Part shown: piece after piece, positions 1 to 12,290 of the stretch | How the letters are laid out: each line of letters starts with the position of its first letter | How positions within the stretch are numbered: position 1 is the stretch's first letter | Assembly (NCBI GenBank): GCA_963514095.1 | Contig: OY741281.1 | Span: 14,784,882-14,848,881 of the forward strand | Direction: 5' to 3' | DNA length: 64,000 bases | Source: Eutrigla gurnardus | Lineage: Eukaryota; Chordata; Actinopteri; Perciformes; Triglidae | Made by a program: the position numbers and the translations under genes | The notes under the pieces: model-generated | What the model was told of the DNA's origin: nothing | What the model saw: the letters and a program-made list of their open reading frames with translations, nothing else | Database searches by the model: none

Positions 1-32
1 AGAGAGAGAGAGGGAGGGAGAGAGAGAGAGAG
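1..32. repeat. (AG)n microsatellite
   Basis: Dinucleotide AG repeat with a short GGGAGGG interruption. It runs into the left edge of the window, so its true length is unknown. Confidence 0.9.
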
Positions 33-760
33 CGACAGACTGAGAAAAAACACAAACAACTATATTTCAGAGCCAGACAGCAAAAGTTGCAGCTCAAGTG
101 ACAGCTTCCTGTAAGTAATTCCCTTCCATTGTGGCACTAATAAACATTATGAGACAGCCTGAGCTGTGAAACCACAGTTAATATTTGAAAGGCAGTGGGA
201 CACCCACTAATGATTATGAAAACAATAGTAAAGGCAAAGAAAATCACCGGCTGAAACATATAAGTCACGTTTGACCATTTCTCTTTGAGAAAGAGCCTGT
301 CCACAGAAAGGGACTGTGCCTAATTTTTATTGATAGGGAATCCCATTAGGTATTAGCTGAGCCCAAGTTCACGTTAGGCCTATAGCACATTGTGCTCAAA
401 TTGCTGACTTTGCCAGTCATGGACTGTTACAGTGTGTAACTTGTTCTTGTTTTCATAGAAGTGGTGCTACCGATACATTGTTGTCTTAAATAGCAGTGTG
501 CCTCATGTCAGGTCTATGTTTACCTGTGTCTTAAGTCAGGTATTGTGCCAAACCAAATAAATGCCTGAAAGACAGCAGATGTCAACACATTTAAAAATGA
601 GAGGTAATCAATGTTTCGTTTTCCTTTCAGATAACAAAGTTCAGTAAACAAGACCATGAGTTACTGAATAATACATCAGCAGGGAGCTCTTACGTTTAAA
701 CTATCATAAAACCATAATGTTGATATCTCAAACACTGATCGTCACACGCTAACTCTAATA
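33..760. other. Non-coding stretch, nothing recognised
   Basis: AT-rich DNA without a usable reading frame, recognisable transposon protein or terminal repeat. It could be intronic or intergenic. Confidence 0.5.
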
Positions 761-1330
761 TGTTTAACGAACATTGGCTAACTTTTGATAATCTACTAAC
801 ATGCTAACGTTAACGCTAGCTCGCAAAGTAAGAGCAACTGAATTGGCAACTATTGCCCTTCAGATAGTAAGCTACTGAATCGGAGACGAAGTTGGGTAAT
901 GTTATACGTACATCAGACATATCACATAGCCGTATCTGTCAGATAAGCCTGGCTACACGTCGTAGCCACTAGCACTACTCTGCAACGAAAGCTAGTCAGC
1001 TAGCTAGCTACCAATAAACTAGAGCTAGCTCAGCTAGCCACAGAGAGAAATACCCGTTTTAGTGTTATATGTTTGACTTACTAGCTTACCACCAGCTGAC
1101 TATCTCTCTAACAGCCGTTGTGACGTCTAACTAGTTATATGATATCCTAATTATTAAAATATCCAGTGTGTTGGTTTCATCTTTAGCTGTACAACTTTCA
1201 GCTGACCAGATATGGCTAGTTCGGCAAGCTAACGTTACAAACTTAGCCAATTTAGCTTTTATCAAGCTTAGCTAGCCGGTTTGCTCACGAATATAACGTT
1301 ACTTAGCGGCTTTGCTAGCTAACGCTGGCC
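761..1330. other. GCTAGC/AACGTT-rich island
   Basis: This stretch is strikingly enriched in the short palindromes GCTAGC, AGCTAGCT, TAACGTTA and AACGTT, including an uninterrupted run of alternating GCTA units near 995-1012. No reading frame is present. In my experience such words cluster near 5' ends of fish genes, and the CpG-containing segment directly to the right fits that. The function is unknown. A shorter stretch of similar composition lies at about 60.86-61.0 kb. Confidence 0.5.
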
Positions 1331-1720
1331 AAACAGTTTGCTTGGGTGTGGAAGACAGACTTGTAGAGAATTTTTGACATGACGAGATACTCCTTCGTGA
1401 TGGTTTAACTTACACACGCAGCTGTGTTTTACCTTGTCCGTTGTTCCGCTCCTTTCCTACTCTCTGCGTCTATGCGGTTCTAACGTTACGGTTGTCGGTA
1501 AAATGCCCAACCGTATAGGCCCCAGTCTGCTACGGTTCTCTTGCCATCTCTGTGCAGAAGCCTCCCGAGCAGCAAAACACACGGGCGACAGGCGCGCCAC
1601 CCCAAATATTGCTGTGTAATAACACGGGACGGGATCTGAGTCAGTACCGTGGCTATACTGTTGTTATTGCACAACCTCGCCACCCAAACGATCATATGGA
1701 CGGTTAGACCAGTCTGTGAG
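1331..1720. promoter_or_regulatory. Possible CpG-containing promoter or 5' exon
   Basis: Base composition rises in G+C and CpG here compared with the AT-rich DNA on both sides. Short open frames exist on both strands but resemble no protein I know, so I do not call a CDS. A GTGAGT donor-like word follows at about 1715 on the plus strand, so this could be a non-coding first exon of a gene lying to the right. This is weak evidence. Confidence 0.25.
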
Positions 1721-4700
1721 TACTTTTATGTGCTTATCACCTACAAGTGTAATTTAAATTTAATTTAATTTCATACTCGTAGTTGTATACAGTTCACGCA
1801 TCAAGACACTCTCTTGTCTAAGTCTACTCATCAAAGTAAAAAAGGAGCACATCATTCATATTTTGTTATCTGAATTATTACTTTGTTTTACTGCATCAAT
1901 ATTTCGAGTGTCTATTTTTTTTTTCTTTATTTGTAGCCTATTATTCAATTCTAAAATTGGACACATTGTAATTTTTTTGTTAGTTTTTAGTTAGTTGCCC
2001 ACTGCTACTGTCTAAGACAGAAAGGGACCACAATAAAAATCTGAGGGTCACAAGATGATAAAAGAAAGTTTATAGTTCTGTTTTTATACCCATTTGCTGT
2101 GAAATAACTACGTTTTATATTCAAATGTGTTTTTCTAGTAAATATTCCAGAATTACTTTTTGCTATTCTTACACCATTTATTAAAAGGACACATCACACA
2201 TAGACATTTTTGCACTTTGTTTTGTTTTCATTAGGCACTAGCTGCACCTTTTGGCTGACTTTGGCTGCTGGGCATGCTGTATGTCATGTTCATGATCCTA
2301 CACCCGAGGCATCATCAGTGATATTACCTGGAGTCATTTTGGGGACTTTCAACATCACACACCCAGAAAATAATTGGCATATGTAAACTGTAATTCCCAA
2401 TACAAAACGGTTTATCAGGTTTGAAGGATCATCTGGTGAGTCTTAAGTGTTGCCTTCTCATTCCAAAATCACTGACATCTTCTTCTGTCTAAAGCTTGTC
2501 TTTACTTAATAGACACTCCATCTGTTTTGCATTTTGACTGATATTTTTGATTGGATTTGAGAGGAAACTCACTGGAGAGCCCAGAGAATGAACTAAGAGA
2601 AATTAGAGGGATCCTTACAGGACAGGACTCCTATGACTTTTCCTTACAGTGAGTGTAAGTGCATCCAGGTATTTCTTCAACCATTTATAAAGGAATATAG
2701 ATTCATTGAATCAACAACATGAGTGTGCATTACTAGAGGTGACAACTGAAAAGCACTTATCATGTAACATCTACAACTGTACTGCTGATGTCAAGTTCAT
2801 TTGGAATGAATTATTCAGTGGTGTCTCAGAACTTCAGAACAAGCAGGGTTAGTACAGGCGGTCCAGACTGGAGAGTGAGTTTCAAAAGCCAGAAATTGTT
2901 CAACCATAACTGTTGAGTCCATAATATAGATGAGTAATGGTATTAAATCTGTTACCCAGTATTATTGTTTTGTGCAGTAGAGCAGTAAAGATCTCATTTT
3001 AGCAAAACTAAAATGAACAAAAGTGCAATCCATGCATTAGATTTATTTTTTCATACACTCAAATGACTCATTCTTCTCTAACATTTTTAATGGCTGTGTT
3101 CCATGGAGTTATATGAGACCACACATGAGGCCATGTTGTTGCTGCATTGACATCACTTGTTTTTACAACATCATCAGTGTGAACTTCAAATTATATCCTG
3201 GTGGATTATGTACAAGTTTCTAGAGGTATTTCATTAATTCAGGAAATTGTGTGCTTTGTCAGCTACACAGACCCTTACATTTTACCTTATATTGTTTCTC
3301 CAGGCAGTTATGCCTGAATATCCTCATAAATCTGTCTCCACACAATCACACATTGTGTGTGGTGCATGTTTAAACACCATGAACCTAAAGCGGAAATTAC
3401 CTGCAGTGAATGTATGATATAATAAGAACATCTGCATTTGGTTCCACAATAGCCTTCCCATGATGTCTTCTCTCAAGTAAGCCCGAGTGACAAAATATGA
3501 AACATGTTACAACAACATGTAAACAAGTTAGAGGTTATAAATGAATGCAGCCCTGACACAGTAGCAGCAGAAAATCCTCAAGCTTTAAATTTACATTTTT
3601 TTCTCTGATTTAAGCCCTTTTTATACATGCACTGCAACTCTGAACTTCTCTAGAACCCATCTTATAGAGGAGCTGGATGTGAGAACGTAAATGTCTGAAT
3701 CATTCAGACTGAACATTAATAAGATTTTAACCTGCCAGCTCCCGAGTCCAAAATCTGTGTAATGTCCGATTGAGCCCATGTGTGAATCAGGGATAGTGTA
3801 GGTGGACGTCATCACCGGGACATCGAGATTACTAGTTACCCTGTTTCAAACTGGCAAATAAATCTGAAAAGTCCTAAAATTATACACTTCTGCAAACCTC
3901 ACACCAGTACTCTGATTACTACCAAAGTTTTATTACATTTTTTTTTAATTGTATTTTTGTCAAAAACAACAACATTTTGTTTAGTAATTGCAGTTTATTT
4001 ACATTTTGTCTCTTATGAAGTGTAACTGATGACATTTATTTTACTGTTACTTGTTCGTTACAACACGAACAAGTGTTGGAAGAGCGCAAATTTTACGTTG
4101 GCCAAATGTTAGAGTTGCAATTTCACATGATGCCATTGGACCGAAAAGACTTCTCATAGACTTAAATTGGGAAAAGAGACTAAAGCAGATTTTTTTTTTT
4201 CGGCAAATCAACTTCCCAGTATGAACACATGCATAGCACTTGTTTAAGTCGTTAGGTTAACTTTCATAAAAAAAAGAATGGGGCACCAATGCTGTCCTCT
4301 TTATACAGCCATTATTTTGAAGCCTCATGTTGGGCCTTTTTGGCCATCGCCATCTTTGTTTTTTTGGAGTCAAAAGTGACCATGTGACTGTGGTTGTGGA
4401 TGTGAGAAAGTCCTTGGCCATTGTCCGGAGAGTTCACAGTGAACGACATTTCGATCACGTGGCTTCAGAAAAATGGTAGAAAACAGATATCTAAGGGTTA
4501 CGAAGAAGGGTCTTTAACACTGGCGCCTTGCCAGTGAAGAATATCTACCTGAGAGACGACGAGATTCGTGAATTTGTGTCTAAAGGGGGAAATTGTCAAA
4601 AGAATTTAAGGTACACAAGGGACCAAATCTACCTACCACACGTCACCTGAACCAAATCTATTTTCAGTAAGTGAGAACATCTGACAGACAATATCCAGCT

Positions 4701-5881
4701 GTGTACGACATGGGCGAAAGGGCAACACTGGGCAATTTATACTGTATTTGTAGGCTTCATCCCTGCCACGGCACTGAGGTGAATTTCATGCAGGAAATAA
4801 GCATTTTGCTGGAGGGGAGGGAAACGGGGGCATTAAGGAAGGATATTATCCTACTCACTTTGTCTTACATACATTGGAACCAAAGTTCAGTTTCCCCCCT
4901 TTGATTTGAGGAGAGACAACATCCTGAAGCACACATGTAACAGGGAATCAAATGAAGCCGTGTGATCTGAACAGATTTGTGCTCCTTCAAGTCCTTTGGA
5001 TCCCTTTGACTGCCCCCCTGGGTGCCCCCACATTTTATAAAAAAGAAAAGAAACGCAGCAAAAAGTACCCTTTTGGATTCCATTATAGGAGATAAAACAT
5101 GATAATGTACCCTCTGGGTGTTGCTCCTCAAGCTAGTAAAACCTTCTTAAATAAACTAGAGAAAAAACATGAAAAACTTAATTTGTATTAAAATATGTGT
5201 GGTGACATTGTGCGTTATAACAATAAATATATTGCTTCACCCATCTCTGCCTGACAATATGAATCCAAATTATATTCAGGGTCATATTTCCTCACCACAC
5301 ACTTTGGAGCTTTTACTAGCAGAGTTGTCTCCCACATAACATTTTCCTTTGAAAAAAACATTGATTTTGTGTCACTTCCTCCAAGAGAATGTTACCTAGC
5401 TAATAATGGCGAGACACACTTTTTATTTCCATGACTTTTTGAGCATATTTATGAATAAAAATAACAAGCTTTTACTAAAAAATGACCAAAAGGAATATTT
5501 TAAGGGATGAAATGGAGAAAACATGATGGAGTGCCCTCTAGTGCTCTTTCGGGGTACAAACCGCCATGTACTGCCTTACAGGCCGCCCTACAAACTTTCT
5601 GCTCAATGGTGCCCAGCCAAATGCAGCTGGTGCCCTCTTTATTTTTTTAAACCATGCCCTTCAGACTCCTCCACTGGGCCTGAGCAAACCTGCAGCTGAC
5701 GATCTGGCAATGAGTGAAAGAAAAGCTGGCGTTGACAGGCGGGAGAAGAGATGAGTTGATTCAAGTGTGTTGATAGGCTGGGTCCAGGTTAATGGCAGGG
5801 CAACACACACACACACACATAAACCAGGGACATGGAAATCACAAGGAAACGACAGGAGCACTGCCATGACCGTGACGATTT
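1721..5881. other. Non-coding stretch, no gene recognised
   Basis: About 4.2 kb of AT-rich sequence. The small open frames show no family motif and look like chance frames. A (AC)n microsatellite sits at about 5802-5819 just outside the retroviral insertion. The sequence may hold intronic DNA of an unseen gene, but nothing shows this. Confidence 0.5.
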
Positions 5882-5886
5882 GACAC

Positions 5887-6322
5887 TGTTAAAATAATTA
5901 CCCGTTGGTATAGAACTGGAGGAAGGAGATCGGAGTCAGCTCAAGGTCCAAACAGGGATTTAATCTTGATCAAGAGGAGAATTCACAGAACAACATGCTG
6001 GTCTGTTGCAAAGTGTAGACTCAACGTGCTGTGAGTCAAACATGGTATTTATCCATCTTCTTGTGGGTGTGTTTTCACTCAGTTCATAGGGATGGAAGTC
6101 ATAAACTCCGATGTTTATCTAAACCTTGCATGGGTCGCAAACCCCACCTGGGTCATAAACCACACCCATGTCGCAAAACACCCATGTCGCAAAACACCCA
6201 TGGGTTGCAAAACACACACAAATGGCCACAGGCCACAGGACACATTTACATTCACCAAACCTTCTCATGTGTAAGTCTTCAGTTCAGTATCTCTCATCAA
6301 GAAGTACAAAATTTCCATATCA
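5887..6322 (-). repeat. Retroviral 3' LTR
   Basis: 436 bp, TG...CA bounded, matching the copy at 13338-13773 base for base as far as I can see. In proviral orientation it holds tandem copies of a GGGTGTTTTGCGACAT-like unit (plus strand about 6165-6215), a TATA-like GATAAATA word and an ATTAAA polyadenylation-like word. The conserved ends and flanking GACAC define it precisely. Confidence 0.95.
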
Positions 6323-6336
6323 TATCCCTCCTGTTT
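6323..6336 (-). other. Polypurine tract of the provirus
   Basis: On the minus strand the bases just before the 3' LTR read AAACAGGAGGGATA, a purine-rich stretch in the position where plus-strand DNA synthesis is primed. It is short and partly interrupted, but the location is diagnostic. Confidence 0.7.
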
Positions 6337-6813
6337 ATGCTGATTCTAAGCATAATCATAACATACATTTTGTGAAGTGTGAGAGCAAAAACCCTATCAG
6401 GCAGTTCAAAACATTCTTATTATCCATTATCCTTCTAGAAAGGGAAACTCTCTCACGGTCCCGCTGCCCCGGCAACCACCCGCAGGTACTCCATTTAACA
6501 AGGCACAGAAATTATATAAAAATAAGCATAAATTCAAAAGCATTTTGATTACATTGTTGCCCCCAAAAACAAAACATAAATGTCCTCGCCAAGCTAGTCA
6601 ACCTATCGGGCTTGGCTACGGACCTATCCCTACCTAGTTAAACTATCCCTTGCACGTAAAAAGAACAAAAGAAATGGGGTCACCTTCAATATGTACAAAT
6701 GCTGTGAATATTTTTCTCCTAAGAGGCTCTAGTCGGCCAATTCAGAAAACTACAACTTCAGTTAGATTTTCTGTAGTCTCATCATAATCAGTAGAATAAA
6801 CATATAACAGCTC

Positions 6814-8845
6814 TTAGTCCGTAGTGTCCTTATCCTCATCAAAGAGGTTACCATATAAATCATCATCTGTCAGATCAGAAGTAACATTTTCTTGTGCTGC
6901 ATTCTCATAGTCCCCTCGGTGATCATCGGTGGTGGGGATCCTTTCGTACAGCATAGTTGTTTTAGTCACAGCGGTGTCAATGAGTCTCTGTAACAGTCCT
7001 CTCAAACAGGGGATACAACAACATCCACAAACGATTAGAATGGTAATCATTACGGTTACAGATAACATCATAGTTTTTATAGAACCTGCCCATTTTCCAA
7101 AAATGTCCTGGAGCCATCCTGTCAGAGGATCTTCAAAACCAGAGTTTTCAGCTAACTCTGCAGATAGGGAGGTTAATCCATTCAACGCCTTAGTGATGCT
7201 GCCATCAGGTGCTGTATTGTTAGGAATAAACGTACAACACATATCTCCAAACATTTTACATACTCCTCCTTTTTTCAGCCAACAACATATCTAACGCCAT
7301 CCTATTCTGCCATGCCATTAAACTAGTCTTATCTAACTGTTGATGTATGCCCCCAATTGCTTCCTTAGTGTAATTTAAAAATCTTTGTTGGTTATAATAG
7401 ACGTAATTTATCCAATCCACATTTTTATTAACGGTTACCCACCAAGCCAGGAGTGATTCAAATCCTGCAGCAACCTGATTTCTGGCTTTAAACTCATCAG
7501 GAACACCTCGAGGAACACCAATTGCATCTATATAAACTCTGCTGTCAAAAGATCCTGCTGGTGCATTTCTCTTTGTTCGTAAATTATGTATCGTCACTTT
7601 TTCTAATGTTGTGTCATATGGTAAAATATATGTCGGCATTAATAATTGTACCATAGCACAAGTTCCCTTCCAATCAGTTGGTAATTTTGCTCTGAGTATC
7701 TTACCTCCACAGAACCACCATACATCAGCTCTGGCCATGGTTTGATCATTCACTATGTCATCAGTGACATTGCTCTCGCCCTTAATTACATCAATGATGG
7801 TTTTACAGGTTGTCAATACTCCTACTGACACAGTACCTCTGCTTCGTGTCAAGCAGGTATAATTCCCGGTGTATGGCGTAAACCAAGGTGGTTTAATCTG
7901 TGGTGACACTGGGGGGAACAGAAGTTTCAAAGTGGTGCAGTTTGTATCACTCTCTGATTTGTATAATTCTAGCATGCAACGAAAACCTTTTGGATCATTA
8001 TCTGGATTAAGGGGAAAAGGCACTGTGCCTAACCCCGGCCTGGCTGCTGCACATGCTAGACAACTGGAAGAGGATAACTTGCTGTTTCGGGCTGTGTGAA
8101 CGATCCATTGTAGCCATACATTTGAGTCTGTGAATCCTGTTTCTAGGGCATACGTTTCCTTCATATTTCTTATGTCTATATATTTTACAGGATTATTTTT
8201 CATCGAAGTCGGTTTGGTTGGTGTGGCTGTTACAGATGTTGTCTGATCTCTCGGGCTTGGGGACACTATTATATGGAATATCCCAACCTTGTTTATTCCA
8301 CTCCCCCATGCTCCCAACACATATGTTCCGTTATCAGTGCGTTTAGGAGTCTTAAGTGTTATTATTACAGGCATGCAATTGTTTGTTTTGCAAATATTTT
8401 GTTTTGCAAATATCTTGATAATTTTCAGTCGGTTTTTCAAGTTAGAATTTGGGTTGTATCCCCAATCCCGTGGTCCTGTATTAGCAATTACCCAACTCCA
8501 CTTCTCGCACGCACACCCACCTATATGAACAGTTCTACCCCACGCTTTTCTATATGCGCTGCATACCTCCGTGGTGACACAGATATAATTTTCTGTCTCC
8601 GGCCAGTGAAAGTGTTGTCCTGAACAGGGGAAAACCTGACATGCATCAATCTGAGCAATGCAATTCATCCCTTAAGTACATTTTATTATCACTGCACCTC
8701 TACTAGTGTCCCACCTGGATTGTATTCCTATAGCTCTTTCCCTCATTTTATCGTATACCTGGCCATGTGTCACTATATTTGAAATAAGGAATGCAATTGT
8801 GGTCACACATAAAACAGTTATCAAGCATAGCTTTAAATCCGGCAT
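6814..8845 (-). pseudogene. env: Retroviral envelope gene (env), broken
   Basis: Envelope glycoprotein of gammaretroviral type. A leader with a hydrophobic signal-like segment begins with ATG at 8845 and is cut by an in-frame TAA at 8674-8672. A 470-codon frame resumes at 8668. SU carries a CXXC motif (CLAC, 8051-8062), the redox motif that in gammaretroviruses links SU to TM. A furin-type RTKR site lies at 7568-7579. TM follows with an immunosuppressive-domain-like segment, then a frameshift in the A/G run at about 7263-7276. In the next frame come the CX6CC motif (7234-7260) and a membrane anchor (around 7000-7090), ending at 6814. Several N-glycosylation sequons are present in SU. The stop plus the frameshift make it non-functional as it stands. 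Confidence 0.9.
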
Positions 8846-8924
8846 GGTGAATGTTTCTACTTATCTGACAGTGGTATTTGTGCTCTTTTGCAGTGTGTGA
8901 GATGGATCCAAGTCTGTCTTTCAG

Positions 8925-9860
8925 CTATGCGGACTGCTGTGGGTGTAGACAGTAACACTTGATAGAGTCCTTCCCAGCGGGGAGCTGACCAATCCCCCGC
9001 CTCAGGACTTTGATAAACACCCAATCTCCTGGGTTTATTGGCCCTCCTGTTGGTGCTGGATCTGTAGGAGGAGATACTGTAGACATAACACTCTTGTTCT
9101 TCATTGTTTTTGACACGTAGTCAACGATTGTTTCAGTCAATCTTGTATCATCTCCCTTTGTATCTATTAGCGGTACCCTAAATGGCCTTCCATATAATAT
9201 TTCAAATGGTGATAATCCTGTACTGTTAGGTTGAATGTGTAAGCTTAATGCTACAGCTGGTAGACATGTTACCCAACTCTTCCCTGTTTCTTCCATAGCC
9301 TTCCTCAGTTTTGCTTTAATAGTTCCATTGTTTCTTTCCACCAGTCCTGCTGACTGTGGATGATAACTACAATGGAACCTGAGTTGGATTGAAAATATTT
9401 CCGATAGCTTTTGTATTACTTGATTCCTAAAATGAGGACCGTTATCACAATAAATCATTTCTGGAAAACCATACCTTGGAGCTATTATTGTAGCTAGAAT
9501 TTTGGCCACAGTTATTGCATCATTGTTCACTGTTGGTGTAATTTCTACCCATTTGGAGAACATATCCACTATTACTAAACAATATTTCTTTCCTTCGGCT
9601 CTGTTTAATTCAATAAAGTCCATACAGATACATTGAAATGGGTATGTTGCTTCTGGGAATTTACCTGGTTTAGGACGTAGTCTATCTTGAGCATTATGCT
9701 TAGAGCATATCAATCATGAGGCACAAAAATTTTTTGTGTAATTGTGAAATCCATATGTAGTAAAAATGTTCTCTATTGTGGATACCATCCCTCCTGTTGA
9801 GACATGGGTAATCCCATGACTCAATATCGCAGCAAATCTAAATACATTTTTTGGTAGTAT
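8925..9860 (-). pseudogene. pol: Retroviral integrase (pol 3' part), broken
   Basis: Integrase inserts proviral DNA into the host genome. The amino-terminal HHCC zinc site is recognisable (SHGITH, then NFCAS and ICSK), but a TGA falls between its two cysteines near 9717. The 262-codon frame from 9713 holds the catalytic core with D32, D90 and E126 counted from its first Met, spaced D-x57-D-x35-E, the hallmark D,D(35)E arrangement (CMDFIE, YCDNGPHF, GLVERNNG). A carboxy-terminal GDWVFIK segment resembles the retroviral DNA-binding domain. Env begins about 80 bp further on. Confidence 0.9.
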
Positions 9861-9911
9861 AGGCTTTCCGTCGAGGCTCTCCCAAATCCCCGTTTCTGTC
9901 TGTGTGGCTCC

Positions 9912-10892
9912 TTAATTTCGCCACATGTTTTTCTCAGTCTCAGGTGAACTATTTTGCATGTCTCTCAAAATGTCATGATCTATATGTGTAAGCGTAGTCT
10001 CAGTAGTATAAATGTCATCTACATTTTTCTGAGTAGCAGCCGCTCGTTTTGCTTCCTCGTCCGCTTTTTTATTCCCCATTGAAATAAAATCTTTACCCGT
10101 AGTATGTGCAGCACACTTGCATATTGCAACTTTTCTTGGCAGTTGAACGGCATCCAGTAGCTGCAAAATGAGATCTTTATGTGTAATAGGTTTCCCTGTA
10201 GATGTTACCATGCCTCTATTTTTCCACTGTTGTGCAAACACGTGAAGTGTCGAGAATGCATACTGGCTATCTGTATATACAGTTATATCTTTATTTCTCC
10301 CTATTTTGCATGCCTCTGTAAGTGCAACAAGTTCTGCTGCCTGCGCAGAGAAATGCGACGGTAAGGAGCCTGACTTCAAAACCTTGTCAGATGTTACTAC
10401 AGCATATCCACTTACATTTGTCCCGTCAGGATTCTTTTTACATGAGCCATCTACAAATATCACAATATCAGCAGCATCAAGTGGTACATCGGTGAGATCT
10501 GGTCTTGGTAAAACTCTAGCACTAGTTTCTCCTACACAATCATGTGCTATTCCATCTGTTTCATTTGGTAGCAGGGTTGATGGGTTTAATGTAGTGCATC
10601 TCTCTATAGTGAGATGTGGCTGTGACAGTAGGATAGTCATACAACTAAGATGTCGCGCTGGTGACATAAAGGCTATTTTGTTCTGCATTAGAAGTGCTGA
10701 GACCGCATGTGACACCATAAGTGTCAGTGGGTGAAATAACACTATAGAAGCAGAACTCTGCACACTGAGTGCAGCTGCCTGTACTGCCTGCAAACAAGGT
10801 GGCATAGCCTTTGTGATGTTATCAAGTTTTGATGAATAATATGCAATAGGTCTCTGTTTTCCTCCAAATGGTTGTGTTAGAACACTAGTCAT
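9912..10892 (-). pseudogene. pol: Retroviral RT connection and RNase H (pol middle)
   Basis: 326-codon frame. RNase H degrades the RNA strand of the RNA/DNA hybrid during reverse transcription. All four acidic positions are visible in their usual contexts: FVDGS, QAAELVAL, YTDSQYA and NKKADEEAK. The amino-terminal third (RPIAYYSSKLD and following) is the connection region. The frame is detached from RT (ends 10917) and integrase by stops, so the polyprotein is interrupted. Confidence 0.9.
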
Positions 10893-10916
10893 AAAACCAG
10901 ATCTTGCATCGCAAGT

Positions 10917-11470
10917 CTAAACAAACAGCTTTGAGTAATCAGGGAAAGCTAATACTGCAGAGCTCACTAGAACTTGTTTGAGTCTAACAAAAGCATCATT
11001 CGTTTCTTGAGTCCATGTTATTTTGTCTTGAGTTGCCATAGGTTGGTCATATATAGTATTTTGGAGCGGTTGTGCTATTTCAGCATAATTAGCAATCCAT
11101 TGTCTGCAAAAATTAGTCATACCTAAGAAAGACATCATTTGTTTTTTGGTTGTAGGTTTTGGTGCTTGTAAAATAGCTGTTTTCCTTTTTTCGTCTAGAT
11201 GTTTACCTGACTGTGAAATCTTAAAACCTAAATATTTTACAACCGTTTGCCACAATTGTAATTTATTTTTGTTGACCTTAAATTCTTATTCAACTAAGAA
11301 TTTTAATAGAGCTAAGGTATCTGTTTTGCAATCTATTTCAGTTTTAGACGCTATTAAGATGTCATCCACATATAATAGTATCTGGCTTTTACACAAATTT
11401 TACAAATTACAAATTTATTACAAATTTTGCTAAGTTTGCAGACATGGCCATAGAAAAGAATAGTTGTCTG
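10917..11470 (-). pseudogene. pol: Retroviral reverse transcriptase, amino-terminal half deleted
   Basis: The YVDD polymerase motif is encoded at 11361-11372. Downstream come thumb and connection features (VKYLGF, FLGMTNFCRQWI) in a 112-codon frame. Just upstream of YVDD a short remnant reads MAMSANLAKF, the segment that normally precedes the motif. Farther upstream the fingers and first palm aspartate are absent, as is any protease. Only about 200 bp separate this from the gag remnant, so protease and half of RT have been lost. In-frame stops also occur between 11265 and 11410. Confidence 0.85.
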
Positions 11471-11669
11471 TAGGCAGTCTACCACCGCCTTCATCTTTTC
11501 TGATTATTCTAATTGTTCTGCATGCTCCCGTATCGCGTAGAAAACATTTTAAAGTTTTATAATTGTTAACCAATAATCTGGTGATCGGTAATCGGTTTTT
11601 GATTCATGCTTAAAAATATTTCAGAACTTTCTAGTGAACATACCTCTTCTTCCTCCTCATCTGTGTCTT

Positions 11670-11670
<1 letters not shown>

Positions 11671-11711
<41 letters not shown>
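11671..11711. repeat. (GT)n microsatellite inside the provirus
   Basis: About 20 GT units. It lies at the gag/pol junction where sequence is missing, so it may mark the deletion site. Confidence 0.9.
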
Positions 11712-11712
<1 letters not shown>

Positions 11713-11737
11713 CTGTGCATGACCTGATTTATTGAAG

Positions 11738-12290
11738 TCACGCCGATGAATCATCAACTCGTCTGGGTCTCCCTGCTCCTCCTCTCCCCCGCCAGCCTCC
11801 TTGACCTCTGCCCTTTGGAGCTCTGCGTTCTTGAGCCCAATGTCCAAATTTACCACAACTGTAGCAGCTCTCATCTCCAAATCTCCGTCCTCCCCGTCCT
11901 TCTCCTCTTCCTCTCCCTCTCCAGCCTCCACGATTGACATTGCCTCGGAAATACACATCAGTGAATGAATTAGCATAATTTTCGTCATTATCATCATCAT
12001 CATCATCTTCCATGACAAATATTTCACTTGCCTTTTTTGTTCCGCCTTTCTTGGCTTTTCATGGTCAGTCGTAGCTTGTATCCCAGCAGTTCCAACACCA
12101 ATTAGGTGCTTCCTACGGCTGTTGCTATCGGTGCAGGAGTGGAGAGAGTAGATGCGAAGAGAGAGGGAGGGCGAAGGAGTGGAGCTGAGGCCTGGACAAG
12201 AGGCGGTGGTGGCTGAGGGATGTTGTACGGGGGAGGGTGGAGACCCAGAGGCACATACTTGTCATCCTGTTTATCTCGGTTGGAGTACAA
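11738..12290 (-). pseudogene. gag: Retroviral gag remnant (late domain and nucleocapsid)
   Basis: Two consecutive frames. The first (12290-12102) is proline-rich and contains PPPY (12225-12236), a PPxY late-budding motif. The second (12013-11738) is an acidic Asp run followed by glycine/arginine-rich segments flanking a zinc knuckle, CYSCGKFGHWAQER. The knuckle fits C-x2-C-x4-H-x4-C except that the last Cys is Arg, so one zinc ligand is missing. Matrix and capsid are not recognisable upstream. The GR-rich context is unusual compared with standard mammalian gammaretroviruses. Confidence 0.75.

Noticed and set aside
6031..6548. Plus-strand frames across the LTR, repeated at 13482-13799
   Set aside because: They duplicate because the LTRs are identical, and they run antisense to the provirus. 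The protein-like repeats come from the tandem U3 units.
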